Of a DNA stretch of 64,000 bases, positions 23,960-35,704 are shown in pieces. The notes below the pieces were generated by a model. That model worked only from the letters and a program-made list of their open reading frames with translations, did not search any database and was not told the origin of the DNA. The DNA comes from Nematostella vectensis (lineage: Eukaryota > Cnidaria > Anthozoa > Actiniaria > Edwardsiidae), in NCBI RefSeq assembly GCF_932526225.1, contig NC_064046.1, positions 11,495,719 to 11,559,718 of the forward strand, in the 5' to 3' direction. A program made the translations under genes and the position numbers. The number at the start of each line of letters is the position of its first letter. Position 1 is the first letter of the stretch.

Positions 23960-24969
23960 TTCTGACAGATAATATATGGTCTTATGGGAAAATAACGAAA
24001 CGCTAATGGAGGCACTGTGAAATAAGTTTTTAACATTGCTGGTCGCGCATGTGCAGTTGTAAAACTCATTCATTATTTACAAAACACATTTTGTTTAAGA
24101 TTCTTTTGACTAGTTTTCGTGCCATCTTACACGCTTTTTTACTTTAGTTGACTGTAAAGTAAGATCTTCAATAGCAAAAGGAACACTTTTATTCAAATTT
24201 TCAAGAGTGAGTTGTGATAGAAAGTTTAAATGAAAAGGTTTGAGGTTTGATCGGTAGTCTATCCTGGCTCTTGACTGTTGCACGCTCACATCCGGTACCT
24301 GTCGTCCACGCCGTAGCATCAAGTTTTCTTTAATTAGCCTGCTAAAAATCACTGAGTTAGAAAAAAAGGCCGGGTTGAATAGGGTAAAAAATCCTCAAAA
24401 AGAGAACAAAAAATATCTACTCTTTTACAATATTACTGTGCTAAGTGAACGCTTGAATATGGAATTTTTCAATTGTCAGGGCTTATTTTTTCTTGCAAAA
24501 TGAATTCATGATTTTGGTTGAAATGACCACTAAACCAGCTAAATTCCCCAACAGGGATTTTGCGACATCAAGCATTACAGATGCTAATCAAGCATGACAG
24601 TTACTCGATTCCTTCCTGTTCGATATATTTCGTGGCCAGCTGGCTCAATTGTATTTCGCTCGAAATACAGGGAAAAGAGGCCTCTGCTAGCAGGGAAGTC
24701 ACCGACCCATCAGATATAAAATGGTCGATCCATAGACAAGAAAGCCAAATGTTACGTCGGAAATAGAATAGAATGGCCTCTAAAAATAATAAAAACACAG
24801 GCTTCCAACCCGCATAGACAGCGTAGCCGCAGGCTAACCTGTTTTTTACTCCCCCATTCCTTTCCCAGAACGACACTATTATGGCAAATGCCGTCAGTCC
24901 TCCCCTTTCTACAAGTTACGTTTCACACAACAGCTTTCAATTTATATAACTAGTGCGGAAACTTTGATA

Positions 24970-25275
24970 AAAGCTAGAATTTCCGTTTTGACACACTTTT
25001 TTTTTATAAGCTAGAATTTCCGTTTGGACACACTTTTTTATAAGATAGAATTTCCGTTTTGACACACTTTTTTTTATTAGCTAGAATTTCCGTTTTGACA
25101 CACTTTTTTTTATAAGCTAGAATTTCCGTTTTGACACACTTTTTTATAAGCTAGAATTTCCGTTTTAAAACACATTTTTTATAAGCTAGAATTTCCGTTT
25201 TGACACACTTTTTTTATAAGCTAGAATTTCCGTTTTGACACACTTTTTTAAAGGCTAGAATTTCCGTTTTTAGAA
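24970..25275. repeat. 35-bp minisatellite, nine copies
   Basis: The unit is GCTAGAATTTCCGTTTTGAC then ACACTTTTTTTATAA with T-run length variation. Confidence 0.95.
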
Positions 25276-25379
25276 TTTAATTTTAGATCTGATAACATTT
25301 AGCGTGATCTTCATACTAAAAATATAATGATGAAAACCCTTGGGTGCGTCAGATTTTACTACAAAGTGCGTTGGCTTTT

Positions 25380-25830
25380 TTATGATCTGATTTTTGGACG
25401 TTATATTTAGGTTTCAGACCCCCACACCTGATGCCTATGCAAAGGAAAATTTAACTCTATTAAATGTTCCTAAGAAATTAGAGGAGAATAACTTACGAGA
25501 GGTTTTATCACAGTATTTTCTAGAATAGAAAACGTCTTAGATTGCGTGCGTTTTATTGTAGTTTGCTTTTGTTGTCCTGAGCCCCAAAAATGTAATATGC
25601 ACGTGCGTGACTGGACAAAGAGGAACAAAGGCTAAAGGCAGCAATGTAAAAAAAGATCGTAGTCTGCTGCACATGATGACGACATCATTACATTACTATA
25701 GCAACACATCCAATCCCATGAGACGCAAGCAATAAAAAGACCCCGATATTTTTCAGTCTACTCAGCGAGCTGTGCGTGGCCTAACCGACTAAGACAGGGC
25801 TGGGATCCTGGTTATTGCCTCCCATTAATG
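25380..25830. repeat. Dispersed repeat R1, copy 2
   Basis: Homologous to 2970-3615. At 25600-25605 a single CACGTG marks the uninterrupted site where copy 1 carries the 266-bp element. Confidence 0.8.
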
Positions 25831-26157
25831 TTTGGTTTTGCTTTGTTTACCATCAGTAATAAATACGTTCAGACAATCATCTCTCTCTCTCGTTTTTGAA
25901 ATTGCTGAAGAAATCGATTCGGAAATAATTCAATTCGTTAGTCGATGGGATGCCTGTGGCATCCAGGTCTGCAAATATCAACCTCGTCCCCTGGTAATGA
26001 GTTTGCCTAGTCCTTTCTTATGTCCAGTGCATCACGGGATTCCAAACATGGCGTCGAAGGTAAACAGCTGTGGATCTACATAGGGATCGAATGTTTTATT
26101 TCACTCCGTGATCATTGCTTCTTTTATCCCCCTATCAAGGAATAAAGTGGCATTTTA

Positions 26158-29100
26158 ATGTCTAGGAAGCGGCCCCGCGTAGAACAAGGCCACAACAAGG
26201 GCGATTCTCAATTAGCAAGTCGGTTGAGAGAGTCTGTCGCGAACGGAAATGTGAAAGTTGTTCGAGAGTTAATTACACAAGGCGCCTCTGCAAACCAAAA
26301 GGACGCGAATGGCTGGACGTTACTGCATCTAGCGGCCAGTAGGGGAAAAGAGAGAGCTCTCAGAGTACTTCTAGAGAAAGGCGGTGATGCTTTTGCAAAG
26401 GTAGATGGTTTGATCTTGATGATTATAACATGTTTTTATTGAATATTTCATGAGTGACAAAGTCGTGTACTCGAATAAAAATATTCGTTGAAATACTTAT
26501 TCGCACTAGCAAGAGTCCTGAGACTTTTTATCCATTGCTTTGTTATGGCATTTTGAAAATAAGGTCTTAAGCATCAGTAAATGTTCTCGGACAGCAAAGT
26601 AAAATCAGTAAAATCGAAATGACTAAAGAAATGACCCCCTATCGAAAATGTCGTATTGTCTGACCGCTGTGGTTTGCTTGCATATATCCTTTGTTGCATT
26701 TGCATTTCACTTGTTTGAAATCATTTCTTAAATGTTTGCTTTATGTTTACCTAAGAAGGAGTGCTAGGAAGTAGTAATTATTAGTTCCTAGATCTATGTT
26801 ATATACAGACACTAACTTAATTAAAATTATCAGAACACTCCAAGCAATTATTTTTCCTATATGGGCAATTATACAGTTGAAACTCTCCTTGAGGCAAAAC
26901 TTAGTAAGTGGTCAGTATTTGAAACAACAACAATTTATAAATCCTGTCTTAAAGAATTCTGACCTGCCTTTACTTTGACTTGTCCACACTAGTGTCATAA
27001 CAACATAACAGGCGTGCATACTCTTTTAAGCCAGACATAATGACATGGACATAATCACATAACATATTTTTTCTCTTATGTTGTTATGTTCATGTCGTTA
27101 TGTTGGGCTTATGTCAAAATGTCGAACCATTCACACTTTAACATATGAACATAAGGGTGCACGCGCCCATGTCATTATGTTGTTATGTCACTAATGTGCA
27201 CCAGTCTAGTAGAAGTGTGTGACAGAGTGTGACATGTCTAAAAGATGTGACAGAGCGTGACCTGTCTAGTAGAAGTGTGTGATAGAGCGTGACCTGTCTA
27301 ATAGAAGTATGTGACAGAGCGTGACCTGTCTAGTAGAAGTATGTGACAGAGTGTGACCTGTCTAATAGAAGTGTGTGACAGATAGTGACCTGTCTAATAG
27401 AAGTATGTGACAGAGTGTGACCTGTCTAGTAGAAGTATGTGATAGAGCGTGACCTGTCTAATAGAAGTATGTGACAGAGCGTGACCTGTCTAGTAGAAGT
27501 GTGTGATAGAGCGTGACCTGTCTAATAGAAGTGTGTGACAGAGCGTGACATGTCTAGTAGAAGTGTGTGACAGAGCGTGACCTGTCTAGTAGAAGTATGT
27601 GACAGAGCGTAACCTGTCTAGTAGAAGTGTGTTACAGAGTTTGACCTGTCTAGTAGAAGTGTGTGACAGAGCGTGACCTGTCTAATAGAAGTATGTGACA
27701 TAGTGTGACCTGTCTAGTAGAAGTGTGTGACAGAGCGTGACCTGTCTAGTAGAAGTGTGTGATAGAGCGTGACATGTCTAATAGAAGTATGTGACAGAGT
27801 GTGACCTGTCTAGTAGAAGTGTGTGACAAAGCGTGACCTGTCTAGTAGAATTGTGTGACCGAGCCTGACTTGTCTAATAGAAGTGTGTGACAGAGTGTGA
27901 CCTGTCTAATAGAAGTATGTGATACAGCGTGACCTGTCTAGTAGAAGTATGTGACAGTGTGACCTGTCTAATAGAGGTGTGTGACAGAGTGTGACCTGTC
28001 TAGTAGAAGTGTGTGACAGAGTGTGACCTGTCTAATAGAAGTGTGTGACAGAGCGTGACCTGTCTAATAGATGTGACAGAGCGTGACATGGCTAGTAGAA
28101 GTATGTGACAGAGCATGACCTGTCTAGTAGAAGTATGTGACAGAGTGTGATCTGTCTAGTAGAAGTATGTAATAGAGTGTGACCTGTCTAATAGAAGTAT
28201 GTGATAGAGCGTGACCTGTCTAATAGAAGTATGTGACAGAGCGTGACCTGTCTAGTAGAAGTATGTGACAGAACGTGACCAGTCTAGTAGAAGTGTGTGA
28301 CAGAGCGTGACCTGTCTAATAGAAGTGTGTGACAGAGCGTGACCTTGCTAGTAGAAGTATGTGACAGAGCGTGACCTGTCTAGTAGAAGTGTGTGACAGA
28401 GCGTGACCTGTCTAATAGAAGTGTGTGACAGAGCGTGACCTGTCTAGTAGAAGTGTGTGACAGAGCGTGACCTGTCTAGTAGAAGTGTGTGACTGAACGT
28501 GACCTGTCTAATAGAAGTGTGTGACAGAGGGTGACATGTCTAGTAGAAGCGTGTGACAGAGCGTGACCTGTCTAATAGAAGTGTGTGACAGAGCGTGACC
28601 TTGCTAGTAGAAGTATGTGACAGAGCGTGACCTGTCTAATAGAAGTGTGTGACAGAGCGTGACCTTGCTAGTAGAAGTATGTGACAGAGCGTGACCTGTC
28701 TAATAGAAGTGTGTGACAGAGCGTGACCTGTCTAGTAGAAGTGTGTGACAGAGCGTGACCTGTCTAGTAGAAGTGTGTGACTGAACGTGACCTGTCTAAT
28801 AGAAGTGTGTGACAGAGGGTGACATGTCTAGTAGAAGCGTGTGACTGAGCGTGACCTGTCTAGTAGAAGTGTGTGACAGAGCGTGACCTGTCAGGTAAAA
28901 GTATGTGACAGAGCGTGACCAGTCTAATAGAAGTGTGTGACAGAGCATGACCTGTCTAGTAGAAGTATGTGACAGAACGTGACCTGTCTAGTAGAAGTAT
29001 GTGACAGAGCGTGACCTGTCTAGTAGAAGTGTGTGACAGAGCGTGACATGTCTAGTAGAAGTGTGTGACAGAGCATGACCTGTCTAGTAGAAGTATGTGA

Positions 29101-31436
29101 CAGAGCGTGACCTGTCAAGTAGAAGTATGTGACAGAGCGTGACCAGTCTAGTAGAAGTGTGTGACAGAGTATAACCTGTACAGTACATAGAAGTACGTGA
29201 CAGAGTGTGGTAGAAGTGTGTGACAGACTGTGTCCTGTCAAGAAGAATCGTGTGACAGAGCTTGACTGTAGTAAAAAAGAAAAATTGTTCCTCTTCCAAG
29301 TTAGAAGTCTATGACTAAGAATAAATTCCCTGCTTTATTTTCCTTTACTACTTGTTATCAAATGTATTATTTATTTTATTTTATTGTTATAGGACTTTGT
29401 AGGAGGTTTTACTGCTATGCATTATGCTGCCATGCATGGCCGGACACGGATCTCACGCTTACTTTTAGACTACAAAGGGATAGACAAAGCACAACTTGTT
29501 GATGCAAGAAGCGAAGACGGCTGGACACCACTTCATGTGGCCTCACACTATGGCAGAGAATCGTTTGTCAAGCTTTTAATAGAGTCCAAAGCACAGGTAG
29601 ATGCACTCAGCGACAAAGGCACAACCGCTCTACAACTTGCTATTATTCGTGAAAGAACTAGCTGTATCAAAGTGCTTTTAGAGTCCAGTGCTAATATAGA
29701 TGTGCAGTATGGTTTTCCACTGAGATATGCAGTGATCAAGGGGAACATCAACTGTGCTAGAATGCTAGTATTGCATGGTGCAAAACCAAGCATTAAAAGA
29801 GCAGAGGACGGACAGAGTCCACTCCACTTGGCGTGTTTACGAAACAGTGAAGCCCTTGCACGTTTGCTGTACAGGTTTGGAGCCGATGTGAATGCATTCA
29901 ATGACGAAGGGCTGACCCCTCTAGCGATATCTAAAATGATGTACAACCTTAACACTGTGGAAAATGGGTGTGTGCAGTTCCTAGAATATGCTACCCGTAA
30001 GTACTATAAATACAACGTGGTTTAATTATATGTCACTAACTTTTTTTAAAGAGACTCCATTTTCCATTAAGCTTCCGTTTTTCCCATTCTCTCATTGCAA
30101 TGCAGGTTTATAATATGGTTTTTATTCATGTGATTTCTCCATTTTATGTTTGATTGTGTAGGCTAAAATAAAAGAAGTGGCCCCTGTGTAATAAGCAACC
30201 CCCAAAGACCACAAACAGAAAATGAAAACATGATATTTTTATTATTCTATCAATTAAGGTCTGTCTTTCATTAACCATCGTCTATTGTACACGGCATCCT
30301 TTGCTGAATAACTGTTGTACTCTATCTCAATAAGCAACCCCCAAAGACCACAAACACAAAATGTGATTATGATATTCTTATAATTCTATTAATTAAGGTC
30401 TTTCTTTTATTAACCCTCGTCCATAAAATACACAAAACCATCTTGAACATGGCATCTTTTGCTAAATAACTGCTGTACTCCTTCTCAATAAGCAACCCCC
30501 AAAGACCACAAACACAAAATGTGATTATGATATTCTTATAATTCTATTAATTAAGGTCTTTCTTTTATTAACCCTCGTCCATAAAATACACAAAACCATC
30601 TTGAACATGGCATCTCTTGCTAAATAACTGCTGTACTCCTTCTCAATAAGCAACCCCCAAAGACCACAAACACAAAATGTGATTATGATATTCTTATAAT
30701 TCTATTAATTAAGGTCTTTCTTTTATTAACCCTCGTCCATAAAATACACAAAACCATCTTGAACATGGCATCTCTTGCTAAATAACTGCTGTACTCCTTC
30801 TCAATAAGCAACCCCCAAAGACCACAAACACAAAATGTGATTATGATATTCTTATAATTCTATTAATTAAGGTCTTTCTTTTATTAACCCTCGTCCATAA
30901 AATACACAAAACCATCTTGAACATGGCATCTTTTGCTAAATAACTGCTGTACTCCTTCTCATCTTATGTGTATTAAAAGAAAAAAGTGTATCCCCCAAAC
31001 AACAGCATAAAACAAACAATTCTATTGAAAAACAAACACACATCGGTGAATTCAACACATACCGGGCAAAGATTGCATAAAAAGTCATAAATGCATTGAA
31101 TGGTATGCTCTTTAAAAATGAAAAATAGAGCAAAATATCCCTTAATCTAAACAAGATATCAGATTTTCACCGAGTAGAAACACGAATTGTCACGAGTGAC
31201 AGCCACATTGTTTTCCATGGGCACACAACAGCTAGAATGGTTTCCCAAGAGTGGTTTCAAGTAAGCTCATTTGCATCTATTTTTCCACAGGTAACCCAAG
31301 GAGTCTGCAGGATATATGTCGACTTGTCATTCGTGAAAATCTTGGCGCAAAGCGTCTCAAAAGGATATATGATTTACCCTTGCCCACTGTCATGAAAGAC
31401 TTTCTTCATTACAAGTACGATCTCCATGAAACATAG
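26158..31436 (+). CDS. Ankyrin repeat and SOCS box (ASB) family protein, 330 aa
   Basis: Three exons, 26158-26400, 29393-29996 and 31291-31436, join in phase to 331 codons. The protein begins with a short basic segment (SRKRPRVEQ), followed by about seven or eight ankyrin repeats (GWTLLHLAASRGKERALRVL, GWTPLHVASHYGRESFVKLL, QSPLHLACLRNSEALARLL and others). The last exon encodes a SOCS box of about 45 residues: an N-terminal BC-box-like part (RSLQDICRLVIRENLG) and a C-terminal LPLP motif. ASB proteins are substrate receptors of Cullin-5/Elongin B-C ubiquitin ligases; the ankyrin repeats bind the target and the SOCS box binds Elongin C. Length fits the family (about 280-340 aa for short members). 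I cannot assign a specific ASB orthologue, and the target is unknown. An AATAAA lies 22 nt after the stop. Intron 1 contains a 2-kb, 32-bp satellite; intron 2 contains five 158-bp repeats. Confidence 0.9.
26985..27203. mobile_element. Inverted-repeat element next to the 32-bp satellite
   Basis: Left end CACACTAGTGTCATAACAAC and right end GTTGTTATGTCACTAATGTG are inverted copies. The interior is itself palindromic and rich in ACATAA/TTATGT. The 32-bp array starts within a few bases of its right end. Confidence 0.7.
27205..29275. repeat. 32-bp satellite array, about 64 copies, in ASB intron 1
   Basis: The unit is TAGTAGAAGTGTGTGACAGA then GCGTGACCTGTC, with alternating TAGTAG/TAATAG and GTGTG/TATGTG variants. 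Copies decay at the right edge (29160-29275), as expected for an array maintained by unequal exchange. It ends about 115 bp before exon 2. Confidence 0.95.
30190..30960. repeat. 158-bp tandem repeat, five copies, in ASB intron 2
   Basis: AATAAGCAACCCCCAAAGAC recurs at 30329, 30487, 30645 and 30803 (exactly 158 bp apart), with a diverged, shorter first copy at 30190. The last copies are almost identical, suggesting recent expansion. Confidence 0.95.
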
Positions 31437-31457
31437 GACGTTATTTATACCATAATG

Positions 31458-31463
31458 AATAAA
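31458..31463 (+). terminator. Poly(A) signal of the ASB gene
   Basis: A canonical AATAAA lies 22 nt after the stop codon at 31436, in AT-rich DNA. Confidence 0.6.
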
Positions 31464-31944
31464 TATATACCATTATAATAATTTATTGATGTCTATATAC
31501 TACATAAGATGTAAAATTTATAACTAGTTTTGAAATAGGGTATTTTATAATTATTATACAATATTGTCATTTGTTATGTTATAATAACTAGATTACTAGC
31601 AGTAATAACCTAAATTATTTTAGATGAGCATCTTTTTTCTATCAGTCCTTATTACTTTATCACCCATATGTCATATGTATATGTTTCACCAGGTGTACAG
31701 TATACCTAGACCGGCTTAGGAAAATAAAAAAATAAAAAATATTTCAATGATAGTAGAATAACCTTTTTTCTATACCCCTACCTACTTCCCCGGTACGATT
31801 TTTTTAAACCTGGCAGTTGACGCAACCTGTGTCTTGTTCTAGTCTATAGTGAAGTGGGTAAACAAATCACAAGTTTGGTGGATGCTGAGTGATTTGAGGT
31901 TCTTGTCATCGTGCCGAGGTCCAGTTGTCTCATAACCCAGAAGA

Positions 31945-33215
31945 AAGGAGGGAATGAGAGAGGTGGACCCTGTCAAGCAAAGATGGGAGAGTATGGGGTA
32001 TGATAGGGGTGGACCCTGGCGCACAAAGATGGGAAAGTATGGGATATGAGAGGAGTGTACCCTGGTGCGCAAAGATGGAAGAGTATAGGGTATGAGAGGG
32101 ATGGACCCTGGAGCACAAAGATGGGAGAGTATGGGATATGAGAGGAGCGTACCCTGGTGCGCAAAGATGGGAGAGTATGGGATATGAGAGGGGTGGACCC
32201 TGGCGCACAAGGATGGGAGAGTATGGGATATGAGAGGGGTGGACCCTGGCGCACAAAGATGGGAGAGTATGGGATATAAGAGGAGTGTACCCTGGTGCGC
32301 AAAGATGGGAGAGTATGGGATATGAGAGGGGTGGACCCTGGCGCACAAGGATGGGAGAGTATGGGATATGAGAGGGGTTGATCCTGGCGCACAAGGATGG
32401 GAGAGTATGGGATATGAGAGGGGTTGATCCTGGCGCACAAGGATGGGAGAGTATGGGATATGAGAGGGGTTGATTCTGGCGCACAAGGATGGGAGAGTAT
32501 GGAATATGAGAGGGGTGGATCCTGGCGCACAAGGATGGGAGAGTATGGGATATGAGAGGGGTGGATCCTGGCGCACAAAGATGGGGGAGTATGGGATATG
32601 AGAGGATTGTACCCTGGTGCGCAAAGATGGGAGAGTGTGGGATATGAGAGGGGTGGACTCTGGATCACAAAGATGGGAGAGTATGGGATATGAGAAGGGT
32701 GGACCCTGGATCACAAAGATGGGAGAGTATGGGGTATGAGAGGGGTGGACCCTGGATCACAAAGATGGGAGAGTATGGGATATGAGAAGGGTGGACCCTG
32801 GATCACAAAGATGGGAGAGTATGGGGTATGAGAGGGGTGGACCCTGGAGCACAAAGTTGGGAGAGTATGGGATATGAGAGGGGTGGACCCTGGTGCGCAA
32901 AGATGGGAGAGTATGGGATATGAGAGGGTTGGACCCTGGCGCACAAGGATGGGAGAGTATGGGGTATGAGAAGGGTGGACCCCGGAACAAAAAGTTGGGA
33001 GAGTATGGGATATGAGAGGGATGGACCCTGGCGCAGAAAGAAGGGAAAGTATGGGATATGAGAAGGGTGGACCCTGGCGCACAAAGATGGGAGAGTATGG
33101 GGTATGATAGGGGTGGACCCTGGCGCACAAAGATGGGAAAGTATGGGATATGAGAGGGGTGGACCCTGGCGCGCAAAGATGGGAGAGTATGAGAGGACCC
33201 TGGCGCACAATGATG
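31945..33215. repeat. 46-bp minisatellite, about 28 copies
   Basis: The unit is GGGAGAGTATGGGATATGAG followed by AGGGGTGGACCCTGGCGCACAAAGAT. Long minus-strand frames across it (repeats of SHTLPSL) are by-products of the repeat. Confidence 0.95.
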
Positions 33216-33680
33216 TGGGAGTATGAGGTTATCAGAAGGATGTACTAATTGCTATAGATCGGAAGCCCGTTAAGAAAATTATATTTAAAAAAACATCTCC
33301 AAAAAAAGAAAATTGCAAGTAGTCTTTATAGAAGTTTTTATAGTACAGGGTAGTTTTTATGGGAAATGTTCAATTTTTGAGAACGAAACTTGGTGGTCAT
33401 GGGGAGAGGGAAGAGGATGCGAAAGCCACCAGGGAGAGAAAGAGGCAGATCACTGTCCTTGTTATGAAGTATGCACACGAACTGGTGTCTCTGTAATGTG
33501 ATTAAAATACAAATCTACATATACACAATGCCACATTTGTGTAAAATGCTATGGCTAGAAAATTTTCAGGAAATCTGTAGAAGATTTAGGTGGTCTGCGT
33601 GGGTGAAAACAAAGTAGATTCGTTGTCATTTCAAGCGTCCGTCTAAGCAAAAGAAAAATTGTGTTACATTTGATTATCAT

Positions 33681-33780
33681 TAGCCTCGCTCGCGGGCGTT
33701 TTGAGGCAGGCGTCGCTCGCTCCCCTTCCACCAAGGGGGAGCGAGCGACGCCGGCCTAAAAACACCTGCGAGGGAGGCTA
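33681..33780. mobile_element. 100-bp foldback element with 9-bp target duplication
   Basis: Almost the whole element is one hairpin: it starts TAGCCTCGCTCGCGGGCG and ends with the matching inverse ...GAGGCTA, with a GC-rich inner stem (GGCGTCGCTCGCTCCCC). GATTATCAT flanks both sides directly (33672-33680, 33781-33789). Confidence 0.85.
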
Positions 33781-34713
33781 GATTATCATTTAATCTTTGT
33801 CGTTTTTGCTTCTTGATTCCTGCGACGTGCCTTATGTATTAATCTTATTGCCTCGCCCATCTCAGCCCATTATCAAAACATCGATAATTGCTTTGCAGTG
33901 ATCATTAAGTTATCATCTGAGGCAATAATTATCTTCCATGGACTTCCGATGTTGAAGTAATAAATAAGTAGGCGTGGCTGGTCGTCGAGTCGTTCTGGAT
34001 GTAGGAAGTAGGGTCTGTGTAAATATAGCCGTTTGATTTTAACACAACACAACACAGTGAACGGTAACTAATTCGCCTAAAAGGGCTTCCCAAACCCTTT
34101 GAATTAAATGTTTATGTTTTTTTTTAATAAAAAGATTTAATATTAATGTATTAACCGTATAGAGCAAATGTATGATTGCCCTGTTCTTTTGAAGACACAA
34201 ATGTAGAGTTTTTACATTCTGTTTTGTTGAACGTTTTAATTGCATGATAGAATGCGATTCAGAAATCAAAAAGCAAAGCATAATTAAAAATACGCTTCTA
34301 ATAAAGTCAACAGGATTGAGAAACTAGCATTGAGTCTTTTACTAAAATCTTTAGCGTTTATGTAAAGACGTGGTGAAATCCATTAATCTAAATTATTGAA
34401 TTGTCTGTTCCCTTAATTTCACTGGAAATTTATTATATGATATACATTGTATAAACAGATAAAAGTTTGAAATAATTCCATTTACTTCTGGTAATGGAAA
34501 ATTAATACAAAGAAAGCAACGTTTTGCTTTTTCTTATGATCATCGTAGAAAATGTGAAAATTGTTTGATTGAAGAAATCTCGAAATAACATTAAAAAAAA
34601 AAACAGTTTCATACAGAATTTAATGGAAAGATATGCAATTGGATGTTTTCTCACACTCTTTCGAATCCTTGGTATTTTGCTAGAATGACAAAATGGCGGC
34701 TTCTGATGGCTAA

Positions 34714-34920
34714 GGGCGCGTTTTTTTACTCGTGATTCCGGAATGAGAATGATTAAAATAGAAAAAGCGCGCGTTCGTTTATCCCGCGTTCCCATTCCGG
34801 AATGGAAGGAAGGTTATTCCAGCCAATAAATCTGCTACCTGTAGCAGAATAACTCGAATGCCATTCTGGGGTTTCTCTACCAACTATTCTCATTCCAGAA
34901 TGATTGGAAAAAGCGCGCCC
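34714..34920. mobile_element. 207-bp terminal-inverted-repeat element
   Basis: GGGCGCGTTTTTTT and AAAAAGCGCGCCC form the ends, followed inwards by matching CATTCCGGAATGAGAAT-like sequence. No clear target duplication is visible. Confidence 0.7.
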
Positions 34921-35585
34921 GTGTCTTGTCGTGTCGTGCCTTGAACCGCGTTGGCGGCTTGCTTCAGGTACCGTTAGATGACTTAGTCCTTAGGTAATCT
35001 CAACAAACTTAATTCCTTTTTAATTGCTTGTTAACTGTATGGCAATTAATTCACATAACACGCGCGAGGGAAAAGACGAAATGATTTCAAAGCTTTTCTA
35101 CTTAGTGAGTTTTCATTTTCCCGCAACTCAATGCAAGTTAACTCAATGCAAGTTTCAACAATGCGTTACGTTTTGCCTGCGTAACAAGCGTTTCTGTGGA
35201 GTTTTAGTGGAAATAAAGACCAGAGACACATAAAGGCTGCTTCTCACAAGGGCGCATGCGCATGAGAACAATTCAAGAAAACAAATCTAGTAGCTGCGAT
35301 CTTTTGCGCATGATCTGAAGTAGAGATAAAGCATAAATTTCCAAACACGTCTATTATCAACTTTAGCGATCTTTTAAAAACTCGAATACTAAATATTTAT
35401 AGTTTTTTTATGTGATGGTGTAGGAGGGAACATGTTAATTAACACAACTCAAAAAAGGTCCGGTGTTTATCGAAATCACGCGAGATTTAAACGCTAAGTC
35501 ATAGTCGTTTATTACCTCGAGGGCGAAAAGACCTGGACGCCACTTTGCTGTTCTCTCATTGGCTCAGATTAATGACATCACAGTC

Positions 35586-35592
35586 TATAAAA
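35586..35592 (+). promoter_or_regulatory. TATA box of the 190-aa secreted protein gene
   Basis: TATAAAA sits about 120 nt before the ATG at 35705, so transcription would start near 35615-35620. The resulting 5' UTR of about 90 nt contains no ATG, which supports the chosen start. Confidence 0.55.
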
Positions 35593-35704
35593 CGTTTAAA
35601 ATCTCGGTATATATCTGTGAATTCTAGACCTTCTTGGTGCAGGAGAACACAAGCAAACCAGCACGCCGTCACCTTTTTCGTTGTACTTCTTGTATTAGCT
35701 CAAC

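Larger units (their letters stand above)
23960..26157. other. Divergent intergenic region between gene C and the ASB gene
   Basis: Must contain the promoters of both genes. It holds a 35-bp minisatellite (24970-25275) and dispersed repeat R1 copy 2. A possible 5' exon with ATG at 26048 followed by GTAAAC is not supported, because joining it to the next exon meets a stop. Confidence 0.55.
33216..35585. other. Intergenic region upstream of the 190-aa secreted protein gene
   Basis: No gene is seen. It contains the foldback element at 33681-33780, the inverted-repeat element at 34714-34920 and otherwise AT-rich unique sequence. Confidence 0.6.

Noticed and set aside
31839-33210. Several overlapping minus-strand frames up to 291 codons (SHTLPSL-type repeats)
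   Set aside because: A 46-bp unit opens several frames at once; there is no start context, no splice sites and frames drift between copies.
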